A stretch of DNA of 64,000 nucleotides from Desarmillaria ectypa (lineage: Eukaryota > Basidiomycota > Agaricomycetes > Agaricales > Physalacriaceae): positions 1,674,001 to 1,738,000 of the forward strand of contig JAUDYN010000006.1 in the NCBI GenBank assembly GCA_030407005.1. The letters run 5' to 3'. This document shows positions 34,632 to 46,296 of this stretch, piece by piece. Below the pieces are notes generated by a model. The model had not been told where the DNA came from. It saw only the letters and a program-made list of their open reading frames with translations, and ran no database searches. Each line of letters starts with the position of its first letter. Within the stretch, counting starts at the first letter, position 1. The translations under genes were made by a program, and so were the position numbers.

Positions 34632-36382
34632 ATGTCAAATTCCACGGTGAGCCTACAGGTCGCGGAGGCCGCCGCCTATCTTGGATGTGTCGCTCGCAGC
34701 AACCGTGACCCGGACATGCAAGGGTATGCAGTCAGGCTTTCTAGTAAGTTGTCATCGGTTGCGATACCCTTAAACCCAACTTAGTTTCTGAACGTAGCTT
34801 TCATTGCCAATGTCATGTTAGGTGTGTAGTTGTTTAGGTTGTGTGCTCCTCAGCTTGATTCGTCCTATAGCCATCCTGGTCAAGTGGTCTCATGATGAAG
34901 TGACGGAATCTGTGGGCGTGGTGCTCCTGCAGGTGTATAGCATCCTGCTCGTCACATTCATCAGTATGTGGCGAGGTAATCTCTCCATGGCCGATGCGCA
35001 TTTCGCTCTCTCTATCACCGTGTCTCCCCTCTCCATCTATTTCCTATACTCAACTCTTCGTGTTTGCCTGAAGAAAAAGAATACCCTCTATGATCGCCTC
35101 GGAAAATCCAAAATCATAGTCGGTGCCCTCACTACACTTATGCTTGTTCTTTGGATCATCCTGGACCTCCTTATATATTTCGCCAACGTCTTCGAGGGCG
35201 AGACTTGTGCGTCACCCACCTTTATAGGATGGTTTTTCTATCGGTCTGTTACCGCTGCAAAAGCGCTGGAGATAACGATCTATTTCCTCCCAATGTTGCC
35301 CTTATTCTATCTCATCTATGCTCTTCGCCATTTCTCAGACATTCGCAATGAACATCGGAGACACATGAGGAAGGTGATTTCTTGGCACAGCTTCCGATGG
35401 GTTCAGACGGTGTGGTTCGCTCTTCGCTCTTTTTTTGTTTCCCAATGGTCAGTACAATCACTAGATAATCACCGTCTTGTCTCTGAAATTGATACTCCAG
35501 GATCGTTATTACGCGCTCGCATCCTTGGACAATTTTTCTTTGTATATCTCTTACCTACATGTGCTGGGCAGGGACGCTCAAGATATGGATTGTCGACATG
35601 GATTTTTACTATCATAAGCTTCTTGCAAGCTTTCACGAATCACTGTCTTATGAGCCACGAATCAATTATGATCCCCTCGGTTTCGGTCAGGTGGGTAATA
35701 TTCACTCTGTATTCATTTCAATTCATTGATTCGACATTTTTAGCTTCTTGCCGCTACAGTCGCCCTCGAACCTATCTACGCAGTGTGCGTTCTCGCTTGG
35801 AAGACAAGAGCTGACATAGGAGGGTACCTACGACAGTTTCCTTCTTCGATATGGAATGGAATCGTCTTCATTGTTACGGGACACAGAAACCCATGGAAGA
35901 TCATGCACGAACCATCTCTGGATTTATCTACGGTGCAAAACCTGTTCTTCGAGGGAAAGCATGGAAGGTTCATATCGGCAGATTCATTCGCCCTTTCGGA
36001 TACGACGAATAGCTCAAGGAGCACGCCGGTAGTAACTCCATATCCTTTGTGTCCTCCCAACCAAGCACCGTCGGACGGTAGACATGCGAAGCATTCCAGT
36101 TATAATATAACTGAGTTTCAGTCATTACTTAGTGGGGCATCTCCGAGTCCCGATCCTGTTGCCCAGATGCCCAGACCCTATCGTCCCCTTCCTTCTCCTC
36201 GACAAACTCCCGAAGAGCGGCATATACGACATAGCAGCGGCAGCTACTCCCCCGCTGTTGACGCATACACTCTGCTCGATAATCACAGCAATAGGCCGCT
36301 ACCAACGTCATACGGACTATCGTTTTCTCCGAATGGGCCGGAGACTTCGTCTTTCATGCCTTATGACCCTCCCTGGCATTGA
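34632..36382 (+). CDS. seven-transmembrane-type protein with Ser/Pro-rich tail, function unknown
   Basis: Starts MSNSTVSLQVAEAAAYLGCV. Several strongly hydrophobic segments follow, such as VLLQVYSILLVTFISMW, IIVGALTTLMLVLWIILDLL and ALEITIYFLPMLPLFYLIYA, and one near IFLCISLTYMCWAG. With others this gives about seven to nine helices. From about 35940 the chain becomes a polar, Ser/Pro-rich cytosolic tail ending MPYDPPWH. The layout (N-terminal helices, long tail) resembles the many uncharacterised mushroom membrane proteins with receptor-like topology. Four or more introns are needed, including ones near 34745, 35450 and 35690. No ligand or G-protein motif was recognised. Confidence 0.75.
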
Positions 36383-37741
36383 TACCCAACAGCTCAGTCT
36401 GCTTTTGCCTTTAATGACTAATTACTTCCTTCGGTTTGGTTGTGTACCATTCATTGGATATTAAACGGCAGTCTGTAAACAGCAGCCAATCTATCGACCA
36501 ACGTGGATAGGAGGTAATTTGCATTTCAGTATTGTTATCTACCATTGAATAGCGCGTTTGTGCACGTCCCGCTGCGCTGAGTGTTAGAATGAACGGTAAT
36601 TCTCCAGCGCTCACCCGGACTTCAGCCGGGAATTCTCACAAACAGGCGAGGGTTGTTGTCGTTCAGCTATCTATTTATCTACACGCCGAGTACACTAATA
36701 GAAGCACTAGGACGCAATAAAGAAAGTCCTTGCCTGACAACCGATGATCCCGACGTCAACTGCGCTATGATGCGCGACACTTGATACTCCAACACTGAGT
36801 TCTATTTCGCTGTTTCAAAAATTGCAGACCACTTGATATAGATACGATTTCCACCAGTATAAACCCAGACTTGCCAGTAGTTACACGTCAGGAGCTGAGG
36901 CGGGTGGTAGTACAGGGGGGTCAGGTGACCGCAAGTAGAAACTCTCATTGATAGGTTTACACCTGGTGAGAAAAGCGGCGTAAAGTTCTTTTGGATGTTA
37001 AACCATATGGACCACGAGTTCACGACCCAGAGGGGCATGGCCAAGAGCCGCGTTTTGTTTTCTATGCGTGAACCCATTGAGCGTCGCCGAACGACGAGCA
37101 TACGTCGAGACTCACGTCGTAAGGCCTTATCGCCACATGATATCACCATCACACATCAACCCAGTTTCTCCACGTAGTACGTCTAATACATTTTGTCAAA
37201 GCATACCCAGCGCTAAGTTAAGTTCTCGAATCTAAAATAAGGTCTCTCATTTCCTCGGATCGTATGTTTCACTCACAAATCACGCACCCTTTCTCATTTT
37301 ACCTATCAAAAGGAAGACAGCCTTGATAGCGAAGCATGTGCCTTCCTTTATTCCTCGATGTACACAGGTTCCATCCGGACAAAGTCACATTTTGATAAGC
37401 GTTGACGCATTGACACTGCTCCCTGGCAGCCAAAGTTTTAGGTGATGCTTGAGCGAAAGACGAACACACATTTTGGTATGACTGGACTGGTATCTAGTTG
37501 CGAAAGACAGTTCACATTACTTGCTGCGCAGTGCACACATCCCAAAACGTCCACCGTAACGCGATTATAACAGGGTTTGACGGCAACATCATGTGCTTCA
37601 ATATGATGGGAATTCATGAGATAGGTTGATGATTTCAATTGTTACGTTTATCGGCAATCTTTTCCCCGCACTGTCAGACATATATATTTACGTGCGTCCT
37701 GCTCTCAGGCATCGTCTGCCAACAACTGTCATCACCATCAA
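36383..37741. other. 1.4 kb intergenic region before the ABCC gene
   Basis: A 116-codon open frame at 36802-37152 minus (contains AMPLWVVNSWSIWFNIQKNF) is not recognised and may be chance. A TATA-like TATATATTTA at 37680-37690 lies about 55 bp upstream of the ABCC start codon and is a plausible TATA box. Confidence 0.45.
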
Positions 37742-40700
37742 ATGGCGCCTCCAATTCCTTCCTTTGGGCCGCTGATGAATGCCCCAGATGGATCCCAGAT
37801 TGTTATGGACGCTTCAATCTTTGTAGATTTCGTGATCCAGTCCAAAAAGAAGTGAGTCATTTTGCTAACAGCTCCAGATTTTGGGTTTATTCCTCTGTAG
37901 GTGGTTAGCTGACACCTTTATCATTCCCTTATACGCTGCGACCGCCTCTGCCGTCATTTTATTACTTCAGATCGTCTTCTCCTCGCGAAGAGTTAGGCGA
38001 CTTTTCTGGAGGTCTAAAGACACTCCCTTAGTCACGGACGGGGAGCCTCAAGAAACTGAAGCTGTCATTCAGCCAGCGGGATATTTCCAGGACTTGAAGG
38101 AACACATCTCGCAGAACGGAGGCGCAAAGATATTTACCTATCGCGTTCTGAGGCTAGCTGGATGCCTTGTATTGTTAGTGCTCTGCATCGCAACCTTACT
38201 TCAAGACGTCGAGGAGAAAGAATTAGAAACCTCAGTCAAATGGGGTAAGAAGCACAAGAAAAAGCCTCGCGGTGATAGGTGGCTGAAGCCAAAAGAGTGG
38301 TTGGCCGCAAGTCTATGCTTGACCTTTGTACGTTTTCATTCGTTTCTCTAATCAGAGACTGTCTAACACTAGCGTCAGCTTTATACGTTCCTATTGGCCA
38401 TAATCTCTGTTACTGCGAGGAGAAAATGGAGTCATGTCGCGATAAGGCACTTGAATGTCGTTCTGGTTGTCACTGCGGGTGTATACATTTATCGTGATAT
38501 TACGCCATTAGCGACGTTCACCGACATCCCACGGGACATATCTGAGGGATGGATTCTGTGGACTAAAATCGCTGTGCTTCTGCTCGTTGGAATTGTGATC
38601 CCCTTGTTTATTCCGAGGGAATACACCCCCGTCAACCCCAATGATCCATTCCCGACACCCCATCCTGAGCAGACGACCCCTCTCATCTCATTGATCCTGT
38701 ACTTTTGGATGGATCCTGTCGTCAAGGCGGCTTATCGTGTGGCCCACTTGCCGTATGATCAACTCCCGCCTCTCGCTGACTATGACGCGTCCAGAACCCT
38801 CAGAATCCGTTCATTCCAGTATTTGGATGTTTTCGCGGGAGCCAACAAGCGTCACTTATTCTTTGGGTTAATGCGTGTCTTTGCCTGGGATTATGTCGCC
38901 TTGGTTGCTGTTATGATTGTCCAACTGAGCGCGGAATTCGCTGCACCTATCGGCATCAATCGTCTATTACAGTATGCATTTCTCCTACCAAACCTTAATT
39001 ATCCATTGAAAACGCCCCATACAGCTACCTCGAAACTGGGGGAAAGGATTCCCTATACCGTCCTTGGCTGTGGATCGTTTGGCTGTTTGTGGGACCTATA
39101 ACATCATCAATAGCCTTCGATTGGTATATTTTTATTGCTGTGAGTTCTATGCATTCACTTTCTAGATGTTCATCGAATAATGATTGGTTTATAGACTCGA
39201 TGTCTCGTTCGTTGCGAAAGTATCATAACACAGCTTGTCTTCGAGCACGCACTTCGTATTCGCATGAAGGCCGAGACTCATAGTTCGCCGATTTCATCCC
39301 AAACCGCAAGTGGTGGATCGACCACATCACCAGTGGATTCAATGGCTCACGTAGCGGAAAGTTCGAGCGACACCGAGGTGACCTTGCATTCACGCAGTCC
39401 CACCGAAACTGAAGCCGATCACTCGAGGGAGGAAACATTACGAGGAAGTCCATCCAGTATCAAATCGACAGACGATACGACGTCGAAACCTTCAAAGGAT
39501 TCGTCTTCAAGTGCCGCTGAAGGTGATGATGAGGCAAAGAACCTCGTCGGAAAGATCAACAACCTGGTCACTACTGATCTAGCGAACATCGCTGATAGCC
39601 GAGACTTCATACGCTTACTTGTTTTTGTACCGCTGCAACTCATCTTGTGTGTGGTATTCTTGTACGTAATTCTGGGTTGGAGGTGAGCCTGTTAGTAGTT
39701 TGTAATTGATGCCGATGCTTACTTGCCTTATGTCCAGTGCATTTGTTGGGCTGGCTGTCATTATCCTGATGTTCCCTGCACCTGGATTCCTTGCTAAGCT
39801 GACACAGGATGTTCAAGCGGCCACACTGAAGAAAACAGACGCGCGAGTCCAGGCTGTTACGGAAAGTAGGTGACACCTATATCATTATTTGATTAGACTG
39901 AAAACTTTCCAGTCGTCAATGTGCTCCGTATGGTCAAATTGTTTGGTTGGGAACACAAGATGAATGATCGCATTTCGAGCAAAAGGGAAGAAGAACTCGT
40001 GTGGATTAGGAAAAGACAGTTTCTTGACTTATTGAGTGGTCTTATAAAGTTAGTTTGATTAAATATGTCTCCTAACACTCTAACCTGGAACGCTTAGCTT
40101 CCTTATTCCCGTGTTAACGATGATGGCGACTTACGCTACTTAGTAAGTATCTCATCGTTAATTTGCTCTGAAAACATGCACTGACATATCCCCAGTGTTA
40201 GTCTCTTTGCTAGTAGTCGGAAATTACTTACCATCCCTACAGACCCTTATCATGAAACAACAATTGAGTTCCGCGAAGGTTTTCTCCAGCATGGCTATAT
40301 TCGACATGTTCTCGGGCCAGCTGCATAGGTTGCTCTACACCGTGTCTATGAGCGTAGTCGGAAAAGTCTCTCTAGATCGACTAACAGATTTCATGCATAA
40401 TGTGCGCTGTTCATTCTACGTGATCCTCAAAACTTATTGATATGTCTATCGTAGACCGAATTGCTTGACAGCTACTCGGTCAAAACATCCACTACATCAA
40501 TAGTCCCCACTGAAATCCCAACGAACGACGTTATCGGCTTCTGTGAAGCGGACTTCTCCTGGTCGAATGACGTTAATGGCTCTGCTACTCCTTCCGGTCG
40601 ACAGTTCCTCCTACGTATTGAAGAGGAGCTGATTTTCCACAAAAACTGCATTAATCTCGTCATTGGACCTACTGGGTCAGGGAAAACTTCGCTGCTGATG

Positions 40701-43700
40701 GCGCTCCTCGGTGAGGAATTACGACTTGTCGCATGGATCCCTTATTGATTTCGTCCAGGCGAAATGCATTACATCCATTCAGGTCCTGGTTCATGGTTTA
40801 ACCTGCCGCGTGAAGGTGGCGTAGCGTACGCAGCGCAAGAATCTTGGGTCCTTAACTCGACCATCAAGGTAAGACTTCGGCGTAAAACCGAGGGCAGATC
40901 TTGACATTCGTATGGATAGGAAAATATTCTTTTCGGTGCCGAGTTTGATGAGCAGCGTTATAAGAAAGTCATTCGTCAGTGTGGTTTGGAGCGAGACCTG
41001 ACCCTGTTCGACGCGGGTGATCAGACCGAAGTAGGAGAAAAAGGACTCACTCTGAGTGGCGGACAGAAGGCGCGAGTGACTCTTGCCAGAGCGATTTATT
41101 CCAAGGCGGATGTCATCCTTTTGGATGATGTGTTGGCTGCTCTTGAGTAAGTTTCCGATCTACAGTGAATTTTCGTCCTAAACTTGTGTACAGCGTCCAT
41201 ACATCAAAGTGGATAATTGACAAATGCTTCAAGGGCGACTTGATCAAAGACAGAACCGTCATCTTAGTGGTTAGTATAGTCCGTAAAACTATCCAATATT
41301 CTTCTGATTGTACACTAGACTCATAATATCGCTATGGCTGAGCCCATAGCTCAATTCGTCGTATCACTGAAAGACGGACGTATTGCGAGTCAAGGATCGC
41401 TTTCAAATGCGTTGTCCCGTGACCGAGCTCTCGCCAAGGAAGCACAACAAGACGAAGAGGCGCTACATAAAGCTGATGAGGAGGTCGATGCTGAGAACGC
41501 AGAAGGTACCGCAGGAGACCCCGTCAAGGACAAGTCCGATGGTAAGCTGATCATGGCTGAAGAGATTCAGGAGGGACACATCAGCTGGCCGTCGCGTAAG
41601 TATTTGTAAAGCTGTTTATTGAATTTTTCTAATATGTCGTGGTTCATCCAGTCAAACTCTATCTCACTGCTCTGGGGGGCAATCATGCGATGCTGTTCTT
41701 TGTTATTTTTGTTGGCTCATATATCGTGCAACAAGTTCTGAGCACAGGTCAAACGTGGTTCCTAGGATACTGGGCGTCGCAGTATGATGGGGACCGTGAC
41801 CCGTCAGAGGTTAATGTATTCTAGTGAGTCAAGTATTATCACAGTTCATCCATCGTCATTGACAATATCTGTAGTTATATTGGTGTCTATGGTATGAGCA
41901 CCGACCCATCCTCCATCCATCACTAATGCTGTCATTAGGTTTGCTTCTGCTATGCACGTTCCTATTTTATATCGTTGCGTATGTCGTTTTCGTTTTCGGC
42001 GCCATCCGGGCATCTCGGTCGATAAATCAGAAGCTGATCAAGTCAATCCTGGGAACGACGTTGCGGTATGAATCCATTCTATTCCCTGCACTTACGGGAC
42101 CTGAATATACATTAGATGGCTGGACACTACACCGACCTCGCGGATTATTACTAGATGTACACAGGACATCCGAGCTGGTATGACTTGAGTCTCTTTTCAG
42201 CATCAGTTATGCTCTTATCAAACGTCATTTCCTCTGCAGTCGATCACGCGGTTGCCGCGCTCTTGTTTGCTCTTTCCGAAATGACCTTGGGAATGCTGAT
42301 TAAATTTGCCGCCATTGTGGCGTTCACTCCCATATTCTTATTCCCCGGTATCCTTGTAGCTATCCTGGGCGCATGGTGCGGCCAGATTTATATCAAGGCT
42401 CAGCTCTCTGTGAAGCGGGAAATGTCGAACGCTAAGGCGCCTGTTCTGGGACAGTACGTTTACTCGAAGTGCATGTCAAACCTACGACACTGATCAATAC
42501 CTTTTTCAGCTTCGGGGCGGCTATTGCTGGCATAAGTCCGTCTCATTTAATCATCTGGTGCAGGACTCCAAAGCTTAAACATTCATGTAGCATCTATCCG
42601 TGCTTATGGTGCTCAAAATACGTTCATCCAAGAATCTACGTTGAGAATTGATAAATACACGAGGACTGCCAGAACATTTTATAACCTTAACCGATGGATC
42701 GATATTCGAATTGATGCACTTGGCGGGCTGTTTTCTGCGTGTCTGGCTGCATATCTAGTCTACTTCCAAGACACTGAAGCTTTCAACATTGGTTTCTCTT
42801 TGAATATGGCAATAGGTGTTAGTGGTATGATACTCTGGTGGGTTCGTTGTGTGAATCTGTTCGAAGTCCAGGGTAAGTCGTCTCCACTAGTTTCGCTGTT
42901 AAACGGTGCTCTGAGCATTTTCTTGTAGGCAACAGGTTCGTTATTTCCTACCCTGCGTTTCCGCCTCATCCTGATATTTTATCAGTCTGGAGCGCATACA
43001 GGGCTATCTCGGTGTAGAACAAGAAGAGAAATCTTCCAAGGATCGGGAACCCCCCGCATATTGGCCAACCAGCGGAGAGCTCCGCGTAGACAAATTGTCA
43101 GCAAGATATTCTCCTGATGGTCCGAAGGTCTTGCATGATCTGTCGTTTACCGTAAAGTCAGGAGAACGCATCGGAATAGTTGGACGTACCGGATCTGGAA
43201 AGGTTGGAAACGGTCTACATCTAGGAATGCATCTCATTCAAATGTCCACAGAGCTCTTTAACATTGTCCTTACTCCGCTGCATCTACACCGAGGGTACAG
43301 TTTACTACGATGGTATTCTAACAACGGCCGTCAATCTTGATGCCCTGAGGTCGAAGATAACCATCATTCCACAAGTAGTACGTACAAGTTTCTCAAATGT
43401 ATCTGCTCTGTATTTTAACTCTGCGCTCAATAGCCTGAGCTCTTGAGCGGAACCTTGCGACAGAATCTAGACCCTTTCGACCAATACGACGATGCCATAT
43501 TGAATGACGCCCTCCGCGCAGCTGGCCTTTTCTCGCTGCAGAACGAAATGGAAGAAGGCCGGATAACGCTGGACAGTACGATTGCCAGCGGAGGTGGCAA
43601 CCTATCTGTGGGCCAACGACAAATCTTGGCACTAGCGCGAGCACTCGTCCGAGGAAGTAAATTGCTCATACTCGACGAAGGTGAGCCTCTGTCGTATGAA

Positions 43701-44184
43701 ACTAAATAGCATGCCACGAATGCTGATGGTTATGCTCCAGCTACATCTGCTATCGGTAACGGCACTATTTGAAGACACTAAAGGAATCTGCTGACAAACG
43801 CTGCTGCACATAGACTACAAAACTGATTCGATCATCCAGTCTTCGCTAAGGAATGAACTTGGCTCAGACATGACGCTGATTACTGTAGCTCACCGTCTAC
43901 AAACGATCATGGACGCTGATAAGATTGTGCGTATGCCTTGTCACTGAGATAGACCTTCGCAACTTAATGTGTGTTGTTTTAGATGGTCCTAGAAGCCGGC
44001 CACATTGTGAGTCCTTCGCGAAATGTAGACTTATAGTAAGTGACTCATGTCCGTCCCGCAGGTGGAGTTCGATTCCCCCAAGAACCTATTAGCTAATCCA
44101 GAAGGCAAGCTGAGGTCCCTAGTGGACGAGTCCGCCGACAAGGATGTCCTAAACGCTATGGCGGAGCAACGTAAGCAGTCATAG
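37742..44184 (+). CDS. full-length ABCC-type (MRP / Ybt1-like) ABC transporter
   Basis: A large ATP-driven exporter of organic anions or conjugates, probably vacuolar or plasma-membrane. Order: N-terminal TMD0-like helices; first membrane domain with a long acidic Ser-rich insert between helices (39.3-39.55 kb); NBD1 with Walker A GPTGSGKTS, signature LSGGQKAR, Walker B VILLDDVLAALD; a Glu/Ala-rich linker; second membrane domain; NBD2 with Walker A GRTGSGKSS (split by an intron), signature LSVGQRQ, Walker B LLILDEATSAI and switch His in TVAHRL. As in other ABCC proteins, NBD1 carries Asp in place of the catalytic Glu (DDVLAALD), so only NBD2 is expected to hydrolyse ATP well. About twenty introns. 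The C-terminus (VEFDSPKNLLANPEGK) recurs as a fragment at 9.5 kb. Confidence 0.95.
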
Positions 44185-44344
44185 AATATATCCTCCATAT
44201 AGTACTATCTACAAGGGTATTTGTACGTTAAGCTCTGAATCAATGCTGTTGGGAATACATATAGACGCCAGCAGTAATGGATGTGGTGCTTTGTCTCGAA
44301 CGAGGTATATTCCGTTGTAAATATGAAAGTATGGATGTGCGCAA

Positions 44345-45175
44345 TCAGTAGTATATAGCACAGGCTACGAGACTGTCTTTACTCCTTCTGTCAAACCGAA
44401 CGACGGTGCCGGCGCCCAGGTTAAAAACCTTGAAGCATCCATCGGACGTGAGCGTAAAGGTGCTATCTACGCCGAAATCGGGTGTTGCTGTGAGTTTTAA
44501 GGCATGTCCTCGATCTGCAACGACCAACTTGGCTTGCAAGTTGGTAACGACGCTCGAAAAGCAGTCGCAGATGGATTCCCAGTAAATCGAGTCATCGCCA
44601 CTGACTTACACTCAGGTCAGCTTGTGCTGAATTCATGATTGAATAGTCTCTAAACGTGTGTGGTAGAATTTTGGAGTCTTGGGCACAAACTTTTCAAGCG
44701 CACACCAGACAGCTCCCCAGCACATCTCATTGCAGCAGATATTTTCCGGTTAAAGGACTTATCGGTGGACGACACCCCTGACCATACGCCCATTCCAGAA
44801 ATTCAGTTGCTAGATCAACCCAGGGGACGCGTATCGGCCATTCACGTAGCCGTGTTCTTTCATCTCTTCAACACAGAACAGCAGCTTCAGCTAGGAAAAA
44901 CCATGGTTATATTGCTATCGTCGACTCCAGGGTCAATGATATTCGGGACACATAGCGGTCTACCGACTAAAGAACATCGCGGAGAGCCTATCGCTCGGGG
45001 TGGCCACACTCGTAGCATGTTTTGTCACTCACCTGAGACGTGGCGATCTGTGTGGGACGGTGGGATATTTCCCAAAGACGCTGTCGACGTTGAGGTTAGC
45101 TTGAAGGCGATCGACCGCCCGGATCCAGCTGCAGCCAAGTTTTACATGCTTGTGTGGTGTATAACAGTGCGGTAG
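44345..45175 (+). CDS. small SAM-dependent methyltransferase, N-terminus unresolved
   Basis: Exons join to give AIYAEIGCCFGNDARKAVAD, GFPVNRVIATDLHSEFWSLG, HKLFKRTPDSSPAHLIAADI, then GRVSAIHVAVFFHLFNTEQQ, SMIFGTHSGLP, MFCHSPETWRSVWDGGIFP, ending AAKFYMLVWCITVR. This is a class I methyltransferase family common in mushrooms and often linked to secondary metabolism. The glycine-rich loop is in EIGCCFGND and the acidic ribose-binding residue in ATDLHSEFW. Introns with gtgagt/gcaag and gtcagc/gtag were needed. No in-frame ATG precedes YETVFTP; an upstream TGA at about 44325 closes the frame, so a 5' exon is missing from my model or the gene is truncated. Its 3' end overlaps, antisense, the last exon of the transcript carrying RNA copies B and C. 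Confidence 0.75.
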
Positions 45176-45237
45176 GCCATCTGAAAAACATGATAGTCAG
45201 GAACAAGATATTCATGGCGAGATAGAAGGAAACGAGA

Positions 45238-45328
45238 ATCAGAAAAGCGGGTCAATGCCCGAAGGTAGCTGAGATAAGTTTCTGCACTGCAGGTCGCCCC
45301 GCATAAAGCCAAATGCCTCAAACATCAT
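45238..45328 (-). ncRNA. intron-borne structured RNA, copy C (C/D snoRNA candidate)
   Basis: Core bounded by ATGATGT and CTGA, as in copies A and B. Hairpin GCGGG / CCTGC with a GCGA loop. A second small hairpin CGGG / CCCG with loop CATTGA follows, after the invariant stretch CAGAAACTTATCTCAGC. The D-box ends 58 nt from the intron 3' end. Confidence 0.5.
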
Positions 45329-45508
45329 GTACAAGAAGACTGGTGTATAGCAAAAACACTCACCGTGATATCAATCGGAATAGGATTAGAGCGGCGTCAA
45401 CTGATACTTCCAGGATGTGTTAGTCCCCTCGAAGTCGAACAATCTGATTTAGCTCTGCAAATAAGACAGTCAGCAAAAAAAGGAGATGACGAAACCAATG
45501 AAAATGAA

Positions 45509-45604
45509 ATCAGAGATAGCGGGACAAAGCCCGAAGGTAGCTGAGATAAGTTTCTGCAGTGCAGGTTATATCTCCTGCGTAAAGCCAAATGCCTCAAACA
45601 TCAT
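45509..45604 (-). ncRNA. intron-borne structured RNA, copy B (C/D snoRNA candidate)
   Basis: Same core as copies A and C. The first hairpin is GCAGG / CCTGC with an eight-base loop: the third pair is A-T here and G-T in the other copies, so pairing is kept while sequence and loop length change. The second hairpin keeps the CGGG / CCCG stem with loop CTTTGT. The D-box ends 55 nt from the intron 3' end. Confidence 0.5.
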
Positions 45605-45780
45605 ATAGTGGGGGATATCGGTTCAGAACAGTAGTACGAGGATAGACATGAAAGGTAATGGTTGGCGTACTCACCAGTAGTGAGGACAACGCATCTTAGA
45701 GGAGACACAGACCAACGCCATTGCCTTCCGCCGTCGTACGGAAGACATCTTCAACATGATGATGGTTGAAGTAAAAAAAA

Positions 45781-46296
45781 AAATCGAGTTGTATCAGCTA
45801 TTTAGGGCCGGTTATAGGTTACCCTTTTATGGAAGCTATCCTAGGACCGGCAATTCCCGATCAGCCCCCGGAATCATACCCGCCGAATGAACCAATATTC
45901 TTACTGTGATAATATTAGCAAAATACCCTCAAGTCATGCTGCAATTCCCCTCTTTAGTCCGTCATACGAGCTACACGTAGGAGTTGTTCGTGTCTCCTCT
46001 GCAACGCCGGGCGTCGGCTTCTGCACATATTTCTTCACCCCAAATTCCCCACTTTTGAGGGTAGATGGCATCAAAGATACCTGTATTAATCAAAATTCAA
46101 GTCCGCACGGATCAGCTGGGGCATCGGGTCACCTGTTGGATTATAAAGTCATATCTAGTGCGTCTTTGTTCAACTATATGTTCACGAGTAATCTCAAAAT
46201 ACATTCGCAGAAAGATGCCTGAAACTGAAACGCCCTGCGTAAAATTAGATCCCTTATATCCCGATTTCAGGCTTGTACATTCGATTTTGAATGGTC
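45781..46296. other. intergenic region before the D-amino-acid oxidase 3' end
   Basis: No gene recognised; short frames only. Contains a run of A at about 45774-45785, at the putative 5' side of the host transcript. Confidence 0.4.

Larger units (their letters stand above)
45175..45780 (-). other. spliced non-coding host transcript for RNA copies B and C
   Basis: On the minus strand two intron-like units follow each other: 45455-45674 (GTGAGT to TTGCAG) and 45181-45363 (GTGAGT to TTTCAG). They are separated by a 91-nt exon (45364-45454) with no useful open frame. Each has a CTGACT-type branch sequence near its 3' end. Each encloses one copy of the structured RNA. The promoter and outer ends are not defined; limits given are approximate. 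This is the layout of a snoRNA host gene. Confidence 0.45.
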
